64,000 nucleotides of DNA. Source: Cryptomeria japonica (taxonomy: Eukaryota; Streptophyta; Pinopsida; Cupressales; Cupressaceae). This document shows, one piece after another, positions 1 to 11,640 of this stretch. Made by a program: the position numbers and the translations under genes. The notes beneath the pieces were generated by a model that did not search any database, was not told the origin of the DNA, and was given only the letters and a program-made list of their open reading frames with translations. Location: the NCBI RefSeq assembly GCF_030272615.1, contig NC_081414.1, positions 3,725,501 through 3,789,500 of the forward strand, written 5' to 3'. Each line of letters begins with the position of its first letter. Positions within the stretch are counted from its first letter, which is position 1.

Positions 1-798
1 TGTTCAATGGGGCTTTGATTTTATTTGAGAGATAATAGAAAAATCAAGCAGGGGTCATAGATGGATCCTGGTGGCTACAGATTATTTCACCAAGAGGATT
101 GAAGCCATACCTACCAAACAGGCCACTAGTAAAGTGGTCACCAATTTTTTAATGGATAATATAATAACAAGGTTTGGTGTGCCTGCTAAAATGGTCATGG
201 ACAATTCCATGTGCTTCAGGTCTGAGGATTTTGTAGAGTTTTGTGCTAATTATGGGGTCTCCTCAATATTATCAAGAGGATCCTAGAGGAAAATAAAAGG
301 TCTTGGGATCAAAAGCTCAGGTTAGCTTTATGGGTTGACAGGGTGGCTGTAAAAAAGGCCATTGGTACATCCCCTTTTGAGCTAGTTTATGGAGTGAAAG
401 CTAGACTACCTGTGAATAATTTGCTTCCAGTTTATAATTTTTTGCAGATTGAAGAATTAGAAATGTCTGAGCCCATGTAAGAAAGAATGATTCAGTTAGT
501 AGAGCTGGAGGAAATGAGGACTGCAACCCATAAAAGGAATATGAAACTTCAATTACAGTCAAAGTACCTTTTTGATAAAAGGACTAGAATAAGAAAATTC
601 CAGATTGGTGATATGGTGTTGCAGTGGAATGCAAGAGATCAAGACAAAGGCAAGCACAAGAAATTTGAATCACTATGGATAGACCCTCTAATCATTTTTG
701 ATGTTAATGGAAAATATTCCTATTTCCTTCAAAGATTGAATGGTGAGCTACAGGAACTGCCAGTGCATGGACAGTTTCTGAAACAATATTTCTCATGA
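1..798 (+). pseudogene. Integrase C-terminal remnant of a Tat-type Ty3/gypsy element
   Basis: The window opens inside a Ty3/gypsy integrase. Readable segments are WGFDFI (first catalytic Asp), VATDYFTK, IITRFGVPAK and MDNSMCF (second Asp region), then TSPFELVYG, LPVNN, a basic linker and the C-terminal GDMVLQW ... KFESLW fold ending in VHGQFLKQYFS. This order and wording fit plant Tat/Retand-type integrases. An in-frame stop follows WGFDFI (TGA near 28) and another TAA/TAG occurs near 478. The stretch that should carry PYYPQGNG and the third catalytic residue, Glu, is missing around 265-290, where the frame also changes, so the enzyme is dead. No chromodomain follows. It cannot be the integrase of the backbone element H downstream in this window, since H still lacks its integrase at base 64000, so it is a separate, related copy or the end of a tandem pair. 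Confidence 0.85.
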
Positions 799-1249
799 GT
801 TTTCCATGCATAGTAGTTTAGGTTTTCTTTTGTTAAGGTTTTGTTGGTTTGTGTTCCTGAGTTTTTGCCAAATTCTTGTGTTGGTCTTGCATCCAACCAT
901 CCCCAGTCAGAGCCGCTTTTATCACTATTTTAAATATGTTGATAATCTTGCCTTTTAGCTGTTGGAGTTTGTCAAAATTCAGAAATTTGACATTTGTCTG
1001 CAAGTTTATGGTTCTAAGGGTTTAGGAATTTTGGGCATTTCAAAAGCATTTGAAAAAAAAAAAAACCTTTGTGTCACTTTTTCTCCAAATCTTCTTTTTG
1101 CTCATTACCTTTTTCCACTTAAGTGGAAGGGTTGTCAGATCGTTGCAGAGGGGGGCCCTTTTAGGTCTAGGCTTAGGCGGGTCCTTATAATTTTGAAATA
1201 TTTTGCAATATTTTCCTAAGTCCTAAGTCTTTCCTATCTGTTGGGTTAC
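799..1249 (+). other. Non-coding 3' tail of the Tat-type copy, before its probable LTR
   Basis: No protein-like frame is seen after the integrase stop at 798. The stretch holds an A-rich run near 1051-1062 and two purine-rich candidates for a polypurine tract: AAGTGGAAGGG at 1121-1131, followed by TGTCAGATCG, and GCAGAGGGGGG at 1145-1155. Either could mark the start of a 3' LTR, but no second LTR copy is in the window to prove it. Confidence 0.4.
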
Positions 1250-2400
1250 CTAAAGATCGAGCAAGTTTCTTTAGATCTCACGGTTGTAGCTATACCACAA
1301 CATAAAGTTGTACGATGGTTATTTGTTGCGACATGGCAACAAACCACTAGCGGTGGACTATGGCCGACGGGTTAAAGCAGTTACAGTTAAGCCAGACGGT
1401 TAAGTACAAGCAGCAAAGTATCGAAGAAGTTTAAAGATTGAGCAGGTTCTTGTTGATCTGGTGGTTGTCGCTGATCCACCATGTAAAGTTGCTTGAATAT
1501 TATCCTTCGCGGACCAGTGACTAGATGGTGGGACCCACTCATAGGAAGCGTTCTAAGTGTGTTAAAGTGCAAATAATTTTTTGTGCATTGACGGTTGTCG
1601 CTATACTGCAACATAAAGTTGTTCGAATGTTATTCTTCGCGAATCAGCGACCAAGTGGTGGGGCCCATGAGAAAGGTGGGTTTGATGGTGCAGACATGGC
1701 GGGTGAGTTGGCGAACAGGTGGATCTACTAGCCTAAACCTAAGGTGACACGTGGCGAAGCAGAGGGTATAAGACCAAGGTTCGGTGGTGATGAGATGGTA
1801 GTCAAGTGGCATGTCATCAAACTCATAAAATGAATTATCGAACAAACCTTGGCTGCGATGGATCTCTAAAAGGATTCACCGAAAGCATCGTTTCCATCGA
1901 TAATAAAGTACATCGAAGAAATCAGAACTGGTCCTGCTGATAAAATAAAAAAGTACCGATGAAACTATAGAATTGATGAGACATGTATACAGCTCGTCGA
2001 GGGAAGAAGTTTGGCCAAAAGAATAATATTGAACAAACCAACGGAAACTTTAAGTGAAGCAGCGGATGAGGTGGCAAGCCAGATTGTGGCCAACTGGATG
2101 CATGGACAAATCAGGAAGTGACACCCGGCATAGGGGAGTAGCTCAGACAAGTTAAAGGTTGAGCAGGTTAGAGATGATCCAATGGTGGCCGTTGTACTGC
2201 GATTGTGAAGTTGCATGATGAATACCCTTCGTGGACCAATGACCAAATGGTGGGACCCATTCTAAAGTGGGTGACTCAGGTAAGTTAAAGGGCGTGCTAG
2301 TTTTATATGATCTCACAGTTGTCGCTGAACCGCTATGAGGAGAAGCTCGACCGTTAGTCATCACAGATCAGGGACTAAAGGAAAAGTGCTTAGAGGAAAG
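1250..2400 (+). repeat. Diverged tandem repeats, about 130-bp units
   Basis: Five imperfect copies of one unit can be read. Each has a TTAAAGATTGAGCA-type start, then a GGTTGTCGCTATACC-type core, AACATAAAGTTG, and in the better copies CTTCGCGGACCAGTGACC followed by a TGGTGGGACCCA block. Cores start near 1282, 1463, 1593, 2188 and 2327; the TGGTGGGACCCA-type blocks are at about 1526-1537, 1656-1667 and 2248-2259. Spacing is about 130-180 bp for the first three, with unrelated sequence between 1700 and 2150. Tandem repeats between integrase and 3' LTR are an established trait of plant Tat/Ogre-type elements, which fits the position here. There is no coding potential. Confidence 0.6.
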
Positions 2401-4311
2401 CTTCTCCGGTCCATTGGTGCCAAAATTTGAATTTTCAAAAGGATTAATGGCAAAACTGTGCGGCTTCCCGTCTGACATTGTTTTGAAGTGTAAACTTGCA
2501 GAGAGGTATTCAAGGGAATTTGTAGAGAAAATAGGTGCGGTTTTGTGATTTCTCCGACAACAAGAATGGGAAATTAAGTATGTGATGAAAGGGATAGGGT
2601 GAAGGAAGAATCAACCGACACTCCAATATGTAGCAACCCTCGGGTAATCAGAAGCAGTTAGTTCTTGCAACGGTTTTTTGGAAATCACAATTCTGAAGAA
2701 TCAAAGGCACTTGATCTGCGAATACTGAGTGGTCAGTTGGCCTTTCTCCGACTGGTTAATTGGTCTATTATGCTTCTGCTTCGTTGGTAAATAATGTAAC
2801 CTTTTTAGGGGGATTATGGTTAGGATTTAGAATATTTGTTTTCTAGGGAAGTCTGAATCTTGTCGCATCCATATCTCTATAAATGAATACCACGAGTACT
2901 TAAAAAAGGGACGCAAATTTTGTAGCTAAACTTTGGCAAAATTAATACAGTTCATTTTCTTAGCAATTTCTGAGTCAGATAGGATGTACTTGTAATCTTT
3001 TGATGGAGAAATGAAATATAGAGTCCAGAGAATTTTAAATTCAGACTTGTATTGTCTCTATGCCATTGTACTGGTGTTCATTTCATTTAAGTAATCAAGG
3101 ATTGTTTATCTGAATGACTTGTCAGGCATTTAATGAAGTTGTTTTAAGTATTTTTCTCAAGGAGGAAATATAAACGTACTTTGAACAAAGTCATTGATGT
3201 CAATATTTTGGTGTGGATCTGATAATGAAGTCTGGTGCAAAATAGGACTCTGTACATGTCAGGCATATACCGAGTTGATAGATCACTAATTTGTGACTTG
3301 TGTACGAGTTTCTCTTGTCAGGTTGCAGTCTGTTGTAGATGACTCTATTGTCCGGATAAGGCACTAGTTTACCTATTGGTTTTTTTTATGCATTTTTGTG
3401 GTCCTTTTCAAAAAGTCAAATCAACTTTCCATTTTATGTTTAGTTGTGCTAGTCAGTAAGGAAAGTTTATAGGAATGTACACTGGTTTTCTGTAAACCTT
3501 TTGCTATTTTTGTAAGAAAATAGTCATAAAAGGGGTTCACCTGCACAATCTTTTAAAAGCTTAAAATGTAGGAGGTTTCCTCATTGAAACCTTGTCTTAT
3601 TGTCTTTATTTCAAGCTTTTGTTGTTCTCTTCCATTGCAACACAGAGGCAGTAACTTTTGTTTTTAAAAAGAGAGGGAACAGAGGTTTTCAAAATGGAGA
3701 ACAACACGAACTTCAAGCTAAAAAATTGTCATTATCACCAGAAAACACGTATGTATTTACTGTAACTACATCTCAGATCAGAAATCACGTCTGGGTTTAC
3801 TAAAATTGTGTCTATATCCACAGCTGAGATATTACAGAAAATTGTCAAGAGAAAAAGGACTTAAGTTTTTAAACTCAAAGAGCTTCTAAGACTTCTTCCT
3901 ATAGGGCTTCATTTTTCAGTCAACCTGTCTTGGTCACACATACTCAATCATTTTCCTTCACTTAAATTTCTCTCATACATCTTTTCTAAATTTGAGTCAA
4001 AAGGTTACTTTGCTTGTCCTCATTACACTTTGCAAACATACTACAACACAACACTAGGTGATTCCCATATCAAGATTTATTATCTTAGGGTCTCATTTGG
4101 TCTTCTTGAGTCAAGGTCAACTTAGCTCATCAAGAGATCCATCATCTCTTTGGAAGGCACACCTTACTCTAAAAACACACATACTTTGGTCTTACACTTT
4201 TGGACATTGTAAGTCTACCCTAGTCTTACATACTTTTGGTCTTACACCTCTTGGTCTTCCATAGTCTTTGCATTTTCATCCTACCTTTCATTTTGGTCAA
4301 GACTTTAGTCC
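2401..4311 (+). other. Non-coding stretch, probable LTR end and 5' leader of element H
   Basis: No supported gene. A TATA-like site (2878-2884) sits in a context typical of an LTR promoter, and 3850-4310 is rich in CTT/TCT runs like a gag leader. The gag of H begins just after, so part of this stretch should be the 5' LTR, primer-binding site and leader of H, possibly shared with the copy ending at 798. I could not find a convincing primer-binding site or fix the LTR ends, because the partner LTR of H lies outside the window. Confidence 0.35.
2878..2884 (+). promoter_or_regulatory. Candidate TATA box of a Tat-type LTR
   Basis: TATAAAT preceded by CATATCTC and followed after about 50 bases by A/T-rich transcript-like sequence. 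It is a plausible LTR core promoter by position, between the tandem repeats and the gag leader. It is supported only by the motif. Confidence 0.3.
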
Positions 4312-5997
4312 ATGGTTGAAACCTGTTCACAAAGGTCTAGAAGGGAAGTCAAAGAAGCTTTATGGTCTTTAAACATGAGTACCTATGAGTTTGATGGAGA
4401 TGAATTTTACAATCCATTTGACAATCGCAGTAATATACCAGATGATAACAATGACAACAATGACAACAACAATGGAAACGATTATGACAATGACAATGAA
4501 TTTGTGGATTCTGCAGAAGTTGAGGAAACTATCATGGATCCCCATTTTAACGAAGTGGAACAAGATTATCCCATGATTTTGATATGTCACAAATTTTGGA
4601 GGATGATCGAAATCAAGCTAATCAAGCTAATACAAGGCTTAGGAGGCCTAATAATGGTGGTAGTAGGAGAGAGTGTCTCATGCTTGAGTCGCCTTCCTCC
4701 CTATTTCAAAAACCTGAAATTCCAAACAAATACACTCATTCTCATGCCAGTTATGATAGAACCTCTCATGAACAATGCAAAAGTCGTCCTTTCACATGGA
4801 GGATTACTACCACCATACATGACCATGATAATACCCAAGATCGTACCAATGCATACAATTACGCTTAAGCGAACATTCAACATCATGACACAAGGAAACC
4901 CCATGTCAGATTTGGGGGCAATACTCAAGATCACTCTTATGATACCTCTCATTCTCATGGTCATGACATGTATCTACCTAGACCTAGTGCTCCTCATTAC
5001 AACACCATACCAAGTGGTCCATATGCAAGGTATAACTATGTCCCTCCTCCATATGAACACATTTATGATCAATACCATCCATACATGCATTATATCCCTC
5101 CTCCGCCTGGTGGCTCAGGCATGGGACTAGCTCAAAGAGAAAGACACCACCCAAGAATGACTTGCAACAATAAATCAAGGATTTGCAAAAGCAAATGGCA
5201 GACATAAATAAACCAAAGCAACAGTATACAATGAAAGACGTATGTCCTTACCCATTTGATAGAAGCATTCCAATGCCTCCATTTCCTCCACATTTTGTGA
5301 CACCAAAATTTGATAAATATAAAGGCAAAGGGGATTCTAAGGCACACATAAGATAGTTTTTCACAGCTTGCATTGAGGTAGCAGGAGAAGAAACATACTT
5401 GATGAGATTGTTCCCACAAAGCTTAGGTGAACAAGCAATGGAATGGTTCGCCCAACTTCCACCTGGAATTAAGTCATGGAGTGATCTAGCAGAAGCTTTC
5501 ATACAACACTTCTCATATAACATTGAAACAGATGTGTCAGTAGCTACCTTATGCAATACTAAGCAGAAAAATGGGGAATCTTTTGCTTCATTCTTATAGC
5601 GATTGAGAGGTCTTGCTATTCGATGCTCTTGTGAAATCCCACAAAAACAGATGGTAGAAATGTTCACTCAAAATGTCAACAAGGATATTGGATATGAGCT
5701 AAGAAAAGCTTGTTTGTCTACCTTCAAGGAGTTCATTAAAAAAGGAATGGCAACAAAAAAAGTCCTTATTGAGCAAGATGTCATTAAGATATTCAAAGAA
5801 AACAAAGAGGAATCAAATGGGAAAGACAAACCTCGCTTTTGGAACAAGAATAAGAACACAGTTAATGATGGGGTAGTAGATGCAAATGTTGTGAACCTAA
5901 GATAACTTTCCTCGGGGAAGTTCTTCTAATACGAACAATCAAGTGAATAATCAAAGGCAATCAAAACCTCGAAGAAAATATATTCTATTGGGAGAGC
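4312..5997 (+). pseudogene. Gag of Tat-type Ty3/gypsy element H, first part, frameshifted
   Basis: The N-terminus begins with MSTYEFDGDEFYNPFDN near 4375 and an Asn/Asp-rich low-complexity tract at 4440-4500. The reading passes through several frames: 4375-4570, then 4584-4868 and 4968-5160 with His/Tyr/Pro-rich sequence. The conserved retrotransposon gag domain lies at about 5225-5905 in one frame, with PFDRSIPMP, LFPQSLGEQAMEWFAQLP, SWSDLAEAFIQHF and RLRGLA. Stops interrupt it at about 5354 (TAG) and 5597 (TAG), both at positions where relatives carry Gln. The product would be the capsid precursor that packages element RNA. The gene is cut at 5997 by the insertion of element A and resumes at 23184 with the zinc knuckle. 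Confidence 0.88.
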
Positions 5998-7597
5998 TGG
6001 TGCAGGAGAACCTAGGACTTATGCTCATAGTCCTTCTACAATTTTGGCTTGTACTAACCTTAGCCAAGTCAGGTTTCTAATAAGGACTCCAGGAGGGTCC
6101 AAGGTGTGTGTGTAATGTTTGGTTTGAGTCAAGTGTAGGCCTAGATGAGTTAGTTTTCTTTCTAGGTTTACACTTTGTGAGTAGGAGGTATTTTGAGTAG
6201 TTAAAATTGCCTTCTTGTTGGTCAAAAGAGGCATAACTTTGTGAGAGAATTAGGGAGGTTTAGAATAGTCTTAGGAATGTTGAAAAAGACATGAATAATG
6301 ACTTGTAATAGGTTGCCTAAGTTGGCAAAGCAAAATATGGAAAATTGTAAAAGTTGTCATGACAACTTTGGTCCTAAAAGAGATTAGGGGTGGAGTTAGG
6401 GTTAGCACATTGACCTAAGATGCCTCCACATGTGGGGAAGACTATTTAAACCTCCTCTTGCATGGTTACCAAGGTTGGAAGTTTGATTTTTGGTGAATGA
6501 CAATCTGAAACCACTCATTTTCATACTGTTATCACTGTTTTTATCTTATTTTGCATAAAACTAAACACAAATGGATTGGATCCATTGATCCAACTTTGGA
6601 TAGTTGTTCTTTGGTGTGTTCCAATACCATTTGGTCCATTTCATGCTTTATAGATAGTGTTTGTTAGTACTTTTATTGTTTTGTTTTCAACAGCCAGTTT
6701 TGGCTTGTAAATAGCAAATTTGTGTAAAAAATGGTTGCCCCATAAAATCCCTCTGTCCTACCATCACGGCCTATTGGGACATGGAAGGAAACCCTATGTA
6801 CAGTGTAAATATGCAGGGAGGAGTTCTGGAAGTGAAGTTCATCTTAGTTTCCACCTTGTTCTGTGCGAGACCAGGAGCAACCCGGCTAGAGGAAACATGA
6901 TGTAAATTGAATGTATGTTGCAGGGGTGACTTCAAAACCCAAACTTTAACATTTGGCATTGAAGGATAGGTCCATTTAGAGTTCCAATTGAGAGGGGAAG
7001 CTTAGACAACCTCATTTCATAACCTTAATCCTTTGTTGAACAGTCACAGCCGGTTAAGGCCTAGAAACCCTAGCAAACCCTCATTTTTGGGTTAGGGCAC
7101 TGTACGGTAAGATAAGAGATAAACCAAGAAAATCTCTTGAGGATGGGTGAGTGGGACCGATTCCCTCAAAACACTTAAAAACTGGATTTAGGAAGCCTAA
7201 TTGGGGCTCATCCTTGTAGTCCTATTTCTAGGCAATTTTATGAAATCCGCAAGGGAGATGAAGATTGCACAACCTCAAATGGACCTAGTTGAATTGATTA
7301 CATGTTAAATACCACCTCCACACCTATGCAATGTCTCATAACAGTATGGGGATGAAAATTGAGAAGTTGACAAGTTGTTGTCAATATTGCAAGATTGAGC
7401 ATATGGGAAACACATTGAGTTGGTAGAGTTCCTAGTCAAAACACTTGTTGCAAACACCTTAAGATTGGAAAAGAGAAAGTCCTAGCAGAGATTGGGAAGG
7501 ACTTGGAGGTCTTGAAGCATAGCTAGACCTGGTGAGGTTGGTGGAATTGAGCAACACCAACTAGGTGAAGTGTGAGCAAGCTAGGTTAACCCTATCA
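5998..7597 (+). repeat. 5' LTR of element A (1,600 bp)
   Basis: Begins TGGTGCAGGAGAACCTAGG and ends GTTAACCCTATCA directly before the primer-binding site. The same sequence recurs at 12250-13184 plus 22553-23183. Base 7000/7001 corresponds to the place where the 3' copy was split by B. Confidence 0.95.
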
Positions 7598-7600
7598 AAT

Positions 7601-7613
7601 TGGTATCAGAGCC
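7601..7613 (+). other. Primer-binding site of element A (initiator tRNA-Met)
   Basis: TGGTATCAGAGCC lies 3 bases after the LTR end. It is the standard plant complement to the initiator tRNA-Met 3' end, used to prime minus-strand DNA synthesis. Confidence 0.9.
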
Positions 7614-7640
7614 TATAAGATTTGGGCTAGGAGAGAGTAG

Positions 7641-8762
7641 ATGTCCTTAGTGGAATCTGTAGGAGACAACACCATGGTTACCAATGCAGAGTTGGCAAAG
7701 AAAGTGGATGATCAAGAGGAAGAGAATAGGCTCCTGAAGGAAAAATTGGTGGAATTAGAAGGTAAGCTTGGTGAAATTGAAACCAAGGCAGATGAAGTGT
7801 TGGTAAAGGTTGAAGGAGCAGAAGGGAAGGGTAAAGAGGTGTCAGAAGTAGACAGAGTACCTGAACCTAATCTTGTTTTAGAAAAAGAACCTTTCCTAAA
7901 GGCATTGAAAGCCTTAAGTGGTAAATCACTAGAAGGATTGCCATTGTTCATGGCAAGATGGAAGTAGAAGTGGTTCTAGAATGGATAGAGGGTATGGAGA
8001 ACTATTTTAAATGTGAAGGAATAACTGAAGCTCAAAGAGTCAAAGTGGCCAAGTCTAGGATGAGGGGAGCCGCTCTCACATGGTGGAAATTTGTGCAGGA
8101 TGAGAGGAAGAAAGTGGGTAAAATACCCATCTATTATTGGAAAGGGATGTTAGTCAAAATCAAAGAAGCCTATTTCCTTGATGACTATGAAGTGCAGATC
8201 TATAGGAAAAGATAAAACCTAAGACAAAAAGACCTTGATGTAAGTGGCTATATGGAGGAATTTCACAAACTTAGTCTTAGATCTCATGCGATGGAAGAAG
8301 AAAGCCTTAAGGTAGCTAGATACCTAAATCAGTCTATTGAGCCCAAAGATAGTTCATCAAAGCTATCAACTTGCCCTCAAAGTGGAAGAAGAATTGAAAA
8401 GAAAACATGATTCAAGTAGTAATAGGGGCAGAGGTAGAGGAAAAGAAAATAGAGGCCATAGGGGAGGCTTTGGAGGAAGAAACTCAGAGCAAAGAACACA
8501 AGGTGAGTCTAAACTCACTGAGCAGCAAGAAGGTGACACTGGTAAAGGAGGATTCAATAGAGGAAGGGGGTCAAACAGTGGTTTTAGAGGAAGGTCTAGT
8601 GGACAAGGTAGAGGTTCCTCATATTTTGCCTCAATGAAATGTTACCATTGCAACCAACTTGATCATCCAGCATCTAGGTGTCCAGAGAAGGGGTCATCAT
8701 CACAAAGTAGTGAGAGGAGAGTGAACTATCTTCAAGAAGCAAGACTTTGGAGGTTGCCTTAG
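7641..8762 (+). pseudogene. Gag of element A, frameshifted
   Basis: The start MSLVESVGDN follows the primer site by about 30 bases. The first about 100 residues are Glu/Lys-rich and likely coiled coil (NRLLKEKLVELEGKLGEIE). The capsid core is in another frame at 7958-8215 (EWIEGMENYFKCEGI, RGAALTWWKFVQDE) and runs on past a stop at 8213-8215 through SGYMEEFHKLSLRSH. The frame changes again to 8337-8762, with an Arg/Gly-rich stretch and the single CCHC zinc knuckle CYHCNQLDHPASRCPE at about 8640-8690. Length and order match chromovirus gag. At least two frameshifts and one stop make it a pseudogene. The arginine-rich stretch and knuckle would bind element RNA. Confidence 0.88.
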
Positions 8763-8813
8763 AATCAGAGGTAGGTGACAACCTGACGATAAGAAGAACT
8801 TTGATAAAAGAAC

Positions 8814-9269
8814 TTGTCAGAGAAGAGCCTAGCCAAAGGAGATCATTATTTAGGATCAAATTCAAGATTATGGATAGTTTGCAAAGTGATCATTGACTCA
8901 GGGTCAACAGACAACATTGTGTCAAAAGAGGAAGTGAGTAAGCTTAAATTACAAAGGATACCTCACAACAACCCATATAGGGTCACTTGGTTGAACAAAG
9001 GCTAACATGTCCTAGTCAATGAGCAAGCATGGGTGGATTTCACCATTGGGAGGTATAAGGACAAAGTGTTATGCGATGTCCTACCCATGGATGCATGCCA
9101 TCTTCTATTAGGAAGACCATGGCAATTTGATAGACAAGCTATCCATGATGGAGACAAGAATGCATATTCATTCAAGAAAGATGGAGTCGCGTTCAAGATC
9201 CAATCTATCCTTGAGGAAGGTGAAAAGAGAGCAGCAGGTCCTAATGTCCTTTTGGTGAGTGAAAAATAG
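8814..9269 (+). pseudogene. Aspartic protease of element A
   Basis: VIIDSGSTDNIVS holds the catalytic DSG(S/T) triad of retroviral-type aspartic proteases. The downstream flap/core segment CDVLPMDACHLLLGRPWQFD is the conserved second half in plant Ty3 elements. A stop at 9003-9005 (TAA) interrupts after TWLNKG, but the same frame continues to 9269 and, after one more stop, into RT. The enzyme would cut the Gag-Pol precursor. Confidence 0.88.
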
Positions 9270-9272
9270 TTC

Positions 9273-10313
9273 TTGAAGACACTTGAGGAAGGTGAAGGAA
9301 TAGGGTTTGCATTAGTGATGAAACCTAAATTGGAAGACAAGAAAGAGAAACCAGATTTGCGAATGGAGGTTCAAGACCTATTGAAACAGTTCAAAGGGAT
9401 AGTGAGTGATGGACAACCAACCACCTTACCTCCTAAAAGAGCCATAAGCCATCAAATTGACTTCATACCTGGAGAATCCTTACCTAACAAGGCGGCTTAC
9501 AAGATGACTCCCCAACAAAATGTAGAAATTGCTAAACAAATCCAAGAGCTTTTAGACCAAGGCCTAATTAGGAAAAGCATTAGCCCTTGTGTTGTACCTA
9601 CTATTTTAGCCCCAAAGAAAGGTGGTACTTGGAGATTGTGCACTGACTCTAGGGCTATAAATAGGATCACCATTAGATATAGGTTTCCAATTCCTAGAAT
9701 AGAAGACCTAATGGATTGCTTAGGGGAAGCCAAATACTTTACCAAGATTGATCTTAAAAGTGGATACCACCAAATTGGGATTAAGGAGGGTGATGAATGG
9801 AAAACAACATTCAAGACAACAAAGGGTCTTTATGAATGGCTTGTAATGCAATTTGGCTTTTCAAATGCCCCAAGCACCTTCATGAGGCTCATGAATGAGG
9901 TGATGAAGGACTTCATAGGTAAATTTGTGGTGGTATATTTAGATGATATTCTCATTTTTAGTAAGGATAGGGCAGATCATATTAATCATTTGCAAATTGT
10001 ACTACAAAGATTGTATGAAGAGAAGCTAACCATGAACTTGGACAAGTGTGAATTTGTTAAGAAGGAGCTGGTTTACCTTGGGTTTGTGTTGTCACATGGG
10101 AATCTCAAGATGGATCCTAGCAAGGTTGAAGCCATAGTAAATTGGCCTACTCCTAAGTCAGCAACTGAGGTAAGAAGCTTCCATGGTCTTGCTCAATATT
10201 ACAGAAAATTTATTAGACAATTTAGTGCTATATGTGCACCAATGTTGGACACTATTAGAGGTGGAATGAAGGCAAAGTTTCATTGGAATGAACAAGAAAA
10301 TAAAGGTTTTTAA
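9273..10313 (+). pseudogene. Reverse transcriptase of element A
   Basis: A long open frame contains the classic Ty3 RT blocks: HQIDFIPGESLPN, SPCVVPTILAPKKGGTWR, DSRAINRITIRYRFPIPR, FTKIDLKSGYHQIGI, EWLVMQFGFSNAPSTFM, the catalytic VVVYLDDILIFS, and LGFVLSHGNLKMDPSKVEAI. TFKTTKGLYEWL has lost the Phe normally before EWL, and the usual RMPFGL block reads VMQFGF, so this copy has drifted. The frame ends at KGF* where RNase H should start. It is in phase with the protease upstream. It would synthesise element cDNA in virus-like particles. Confidence 0.95.
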
Positions 10314-10790
10314 ACCTTAAAAGAAAGGATAGCCACTCAACCGGTGTTGGTGTTCATAGTTTTGAGAAACTCTTCACAGTGGAATGTGATGCAAGCAATG
10401 TTGCAGTAGGTGTTGTCCTAAGTCAAGAAGGAAGACCAGTAGCTTTCCATAGTGAGAAGCTAAGTGATGCTAAGAGGAAATAGTCCTCATATGACTTGGA
10501 GTTATATGCATTAGTGCAGGCTTTGAGGAAGTGGAGACACTATCTCCTTCCTAAGGAATTTGTAGTCTACACAGACAACCAAGCTTTGAGCTTTCTAAAC
10601 TCACAAGACAAACTTAGTCACAAACACATGAAGTGGGTAGAATATATGCAAGCCTACACCTTTACAATCAAGCACAAAAAAGGTCAACTAAACAGGGTTG
10701 TTGATGCATTGAGCAAGAGACTCTTGAAAATCCAAGAAATTCAGTTAAGGAGCATAGGTATTGACAGTTTTAGAGACCTATACTAGGATG
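10314..10790 (+). pseudogene. RNase H of element A
   Basis: After a frameshift near 10330-10365, the gypsy-type RNase H can be read: LFTVECDASNVAVGVVLSQ (first acidic residue), PVAFHSEKLSDAKRK, a stop at about 10481 (TAG where relatives have Trp), SSYDLELYALVQALRKWRHYL (Glu), FVVYTDNQALSFL (Asp) and VDALSKR. It would degrade the RNA strand of the RNA-DNA hybrid. The stop and frameshift inactivate it. Confidence 0.92.
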
Positions 10791-11640
10791 ATGAAGACTT
10801 CTCAAATTCCTACAAGATATGCAAAGAGTATCAAAATCATTTTCATAGTGAGTATTCTGATTTTACCTTGCAAGATGGATTATTGTTTAAAGGAGGGCAA
10901 CTTTGTGTGCCTAGAGGATCAATTAGAGAAAATCTCATACAAGAGAAGCATAATGGCAGTCTTAGTGGTCATTTTGGAGTCAACAAGACTCAAGAGTTAG
11001 TTCAAAGGTATTACTATTGGCCTAGGATGAATCAAGATGTTAGGAAGTATGTGGAAACTTGTATTGTTTGTCAAAAGGCCAAGGGCACTTCTTCAAATGT
11101 CGATTTATACCAACCTCTTCCCATACCAAATAGACCTTGGGAGTGTGTTAGTATGGATTTTGTAGTGGGTTTGCCAAGGACAAAGCAGGGATTTGACAAC
11201 ATTTATGTCATAGTGGACAGGTTTAGTAAGATGGCCCACTTTGTACCTTGCAAGACCACTCATGATGTATGTCATATAGCTCATTTGTTCTTCAAGGAAG
11301 TGATAAGGATACATGGTTTACCCATGAGAATTGTTTCAGATAGGGACTCAAAGTTCGTGAGTCATTTTTGGAAGACATTTTGGCAAAAACTTGGTACCAA
11401 CCTATCCTTTGGATCAGCCTACCATCCTCAAACAAATGGGCAGACCGAAGTGGTTAATAGGAGCTTAAGAAACTTATTGAGGTGCCTCACCAAGGAGTAT
11501 GTTTAAACATGGGATCAAGTGTTATCACAAGCTGAATATGCTTACAATGACACAATAAATAGAACCACAGGCAAGATCATTTTGAGGTGGTCTATGGTCT
11601 TCACCCAAGGGGTATACTAGAGTTAAGGGACTTAGGAAAT
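10791..11640 (+). pseudogene. Integrase zinc finger and catalytic core of element A
   Basis: The H2C2 zinc finger is at about 10960-11070 (SGHFGVNKTQELV ... CIVCQKAK). The DDE core follows: WECVSMDFVVGLP (D), IHGLPMRIVSDRDSKFVSHFW (D) and AYHPQTNGQTEVVNRSLR (E). A TAA stop at 11504-11506 cuts the frame before TWDQVLSQAEYAYNDT, and the frame is disturbed again at about 11575-11640. The core triad itself is intact. It would insert the cDNA into chromatin. Confidence 0.92.

Noticed and set aside
4369-4590. Minus-strand frame opposite the Asn/Asp-rich tract of gag
   Set aside because: It is the hydrophobic mirror (Val/Ile) of a GAT/AAC-rich repeat on the coding strand, not a membrane protein gene.
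7030-7090. Telomere-like TTTTTGGGTTAGGGC in the LTR of A
   Set aside because: A single short match, present also at 22630-22650 as part of the LTR. No tandem TTTAGGG array.
7601-7613. TGGTATCAGAGC sites as tRNA gene fragments
   Set aside because: They sit 0-3 bases after LTR ends and lack any tRNA fold. They are primer-binding sites.
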